DNA of 5,334 nucleotides from Thermoplasmatota archaeon (GTDB taxonomy: Archaea; Thermoplasmatota; Thermoplasmata; RBG-16-68-12; JAJISG01): assembly GCA_022848835.1 (NCBI GenBank), contig JAJISG010000085.1, positions 1-5,334 of the forward strand. The letters are read 5' to 3'. A program made the position numbers and the translations under genes. The notes below the pieces were generated by a model. That model was not told where the DNA came from and did not search any database. It was given only the letters and a program-made list of their open reading frames with translations. Positions 4,824 through 5,334 of the stretch are shown one piece after another; the first letter of the stretch is position 1; each line of letters starts with the position of its first letter.

Positions 4824-5186
4824 CTAGAACGTCACCACACGATCGTACCCAGCGTAGGCGTTGGCGGCATCCACCGACGTGCCGAAGCCGCTGTTCTTAC
4901 CTGCAAAGTCGTCTTCCGTGACCCCAAGGGCACGGCCACTGGGCTCGCAGACAGAGATCCTGACGTTGCGGGCAACAAGGAAGTCCATCAACTCCTTCAG
5001 TGGCGGCACACCAATACCTTGGACCTGCGCCGCAATGTGGTCCTTGATCAACGGCGCGGCCTCCAACATCAGGATGATGCCGGTCTCATGCCCTGCCTCG
5101 ATAGGGCCCTTTGCCTCCATAAAAGGGAAAGTGGCCCTGGTAGGATCGTCGGTCCCGTGAGTTCCGATAAATAGTATCTTTGCCAT
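4824..5186 (-). CDS. DsrE-family protein with a single conserved cysteine
   Basis: This 120-residue protein shares the DsrE-like Rossmann-type fold: MAKILFIGTHGTDDPTRATFPFMEA at the start, HETGIILMLEAAPLI, a helix PPLKELMDFLVARNV, then ISVCEPSGRALGV with C80, and the terminal strand YDRVVTF. C80 aligns with the sulfur-carrying cysteine of the family, but there is no second cysteine at +3, unlike its neighbour. The two proteins could form a complex, as DsrE, DsrF and DsrH or TusB, C and D do, or act on separate partners; no DsrF/H-like third member is visible. The ATG at 5186 has GGTGA (5194-5190) 3 bases upstream, and AAGGAG 11 bases upstream. It is the first complete gene of a leftward cluster and is followed by the CxxC DsrE gene. 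Confidence 0.88.
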   Translation of the reverse strand: MAKILFIGTHGTDDPTRATFPFMEAKGPIEAGHETGIILMLEAAPLIKDHIAAQVQGIGVPPLKELMDFLVARNVRISVCEPSGRALGVTEDDFAGKNSGFGTSVDAANAYAGYDRVVTF

Positions 5187-5203
5187 GTTTCACCATTCTC
5201 CTT

Positions 5204-5213
5204 GTATTAAATT
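5204..5213 (-). promoter_or_regulatory. Candidate TATA box upstream of the DsrE pair
   Basis: On the minus strand AATTTAATAC is the best TATA-like element here, centred about 23 bases before the ATG at 5186. Initiation would fall at or just inside that codon, so a leaderless message is possible. Yet the Shine-Dalgarno-like GGTGA just before the ATG suggests instead a message from farther upstream, such as the partial gene at the right edge. The two readings conflict. Confidence 0.35.
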
Positions 5214-5269
5214 CGCTGTGCTAATCATTGTCATGTCCCCTCCAACGCAAAGGGGATAGAGGCACCTCC

Positions 5270-5334
5270 TTAAGCGTTTACCTTTTCGATAATCTTTGAC
5301 ACAAGATCTTCCTTCTCTTTCTCAGACATTTCTA
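5270..5334 (-). CDS. C-terminal end of a gene running off the right edge (partial)
   Basis: On the minus strand an open frame enters from the right edge and ends at a TAA (5272-5270). The visible end reads EMSEKEKEDLVSKIIEKVNA, a charged, probably helical tail. It is too short to identify. The ATG at 5329 could instead start a 19-residue peptide, but the frame is open to the edge, so a partial gene is likelier. Directly after the stop comes GGAGGTG, a near-perfect Shine-Dalgarno with no start codon at a usual distance. The gene lies 83 bases upstream of the first DsrE gene on the same strand and could belong to the same transcript. Confidence 0.45.
   Translation of the reverse strand, partial: EMSEKEKEDLVSKIIEKVNA

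Noticed and set aside
4861..5160. Plus-strand open frame of 99 residues
   Set aside because: Antisense to the single-cysteine DsrE gene, which has clear family features.

Overview
The window looks like a piece of an archaeal genome of moderate to high GC. The evidence is: TATA-type promoter elements centred about 25-28 bases upstream of inferred start sites; several genes that could be leaderless; Shine-Dalgarno sequences of the GGTGA/GGAG type; and an intronless tRNA-Ala gene without an encoded CCA. The phylum cannot be fixed from this sequence alone. No mobile element, CRISPR array or rRNA was seen.

Layout. (1) 1-1567: the 5' end of a leftward membrane protein gene, divergent from a rightward pair. 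The pair is an M14-family succinylglutamate desuccinylase/aspartoacylase-like zinc hydrolase and a small His-rich protein of unknown function. (2) 1568-1903: tRNA-Ala(GGC) with its own promoter, then a short spacer. (3) 1904-2713: a leftward soluble TPR protein with a four-cysteine zinc ribbon between its helical-repeat halves. (4) 2829-4185: a divergent regulatory module. A leftward HxlR-family repressor with the conserved N-terminal Cys-Pro faces a rightward pair, a VOC/glyoxalase-fold protein and a YciI-like protein. About 90 bases separate them, holding two TATA boxes and repeated TATAC half-sites. (5) 4186-4347: a short convergent spacer with no gene. (6) 4348-5334: a leftward cluster of two different DsrE-family proteins, one with a CxxC and one with a single cysteine, preceded by the C-terminal end of a gene that runs off the right edge.

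How the genes work together. The HxlR/VOC/YciI group has the architecture of a self-contained electrophile, aldehyde or redox stress switch: the repressor probably controls itself and the divergent pair through the shared operator region. Its arginine codon choice (CGN over AGR) differs from the genes to its left, so it may have a separate origin. The DsrE pair suggests sulfur transfer or persulfide handling. Nothing here proves a wholly new system. The best leads are the HxlR operator region, the unknown His-rich partner of the M14 hydrolase, the TPR/zinc-ribbon protein, and a tRNA T-arm-like element between the DsrE genes.
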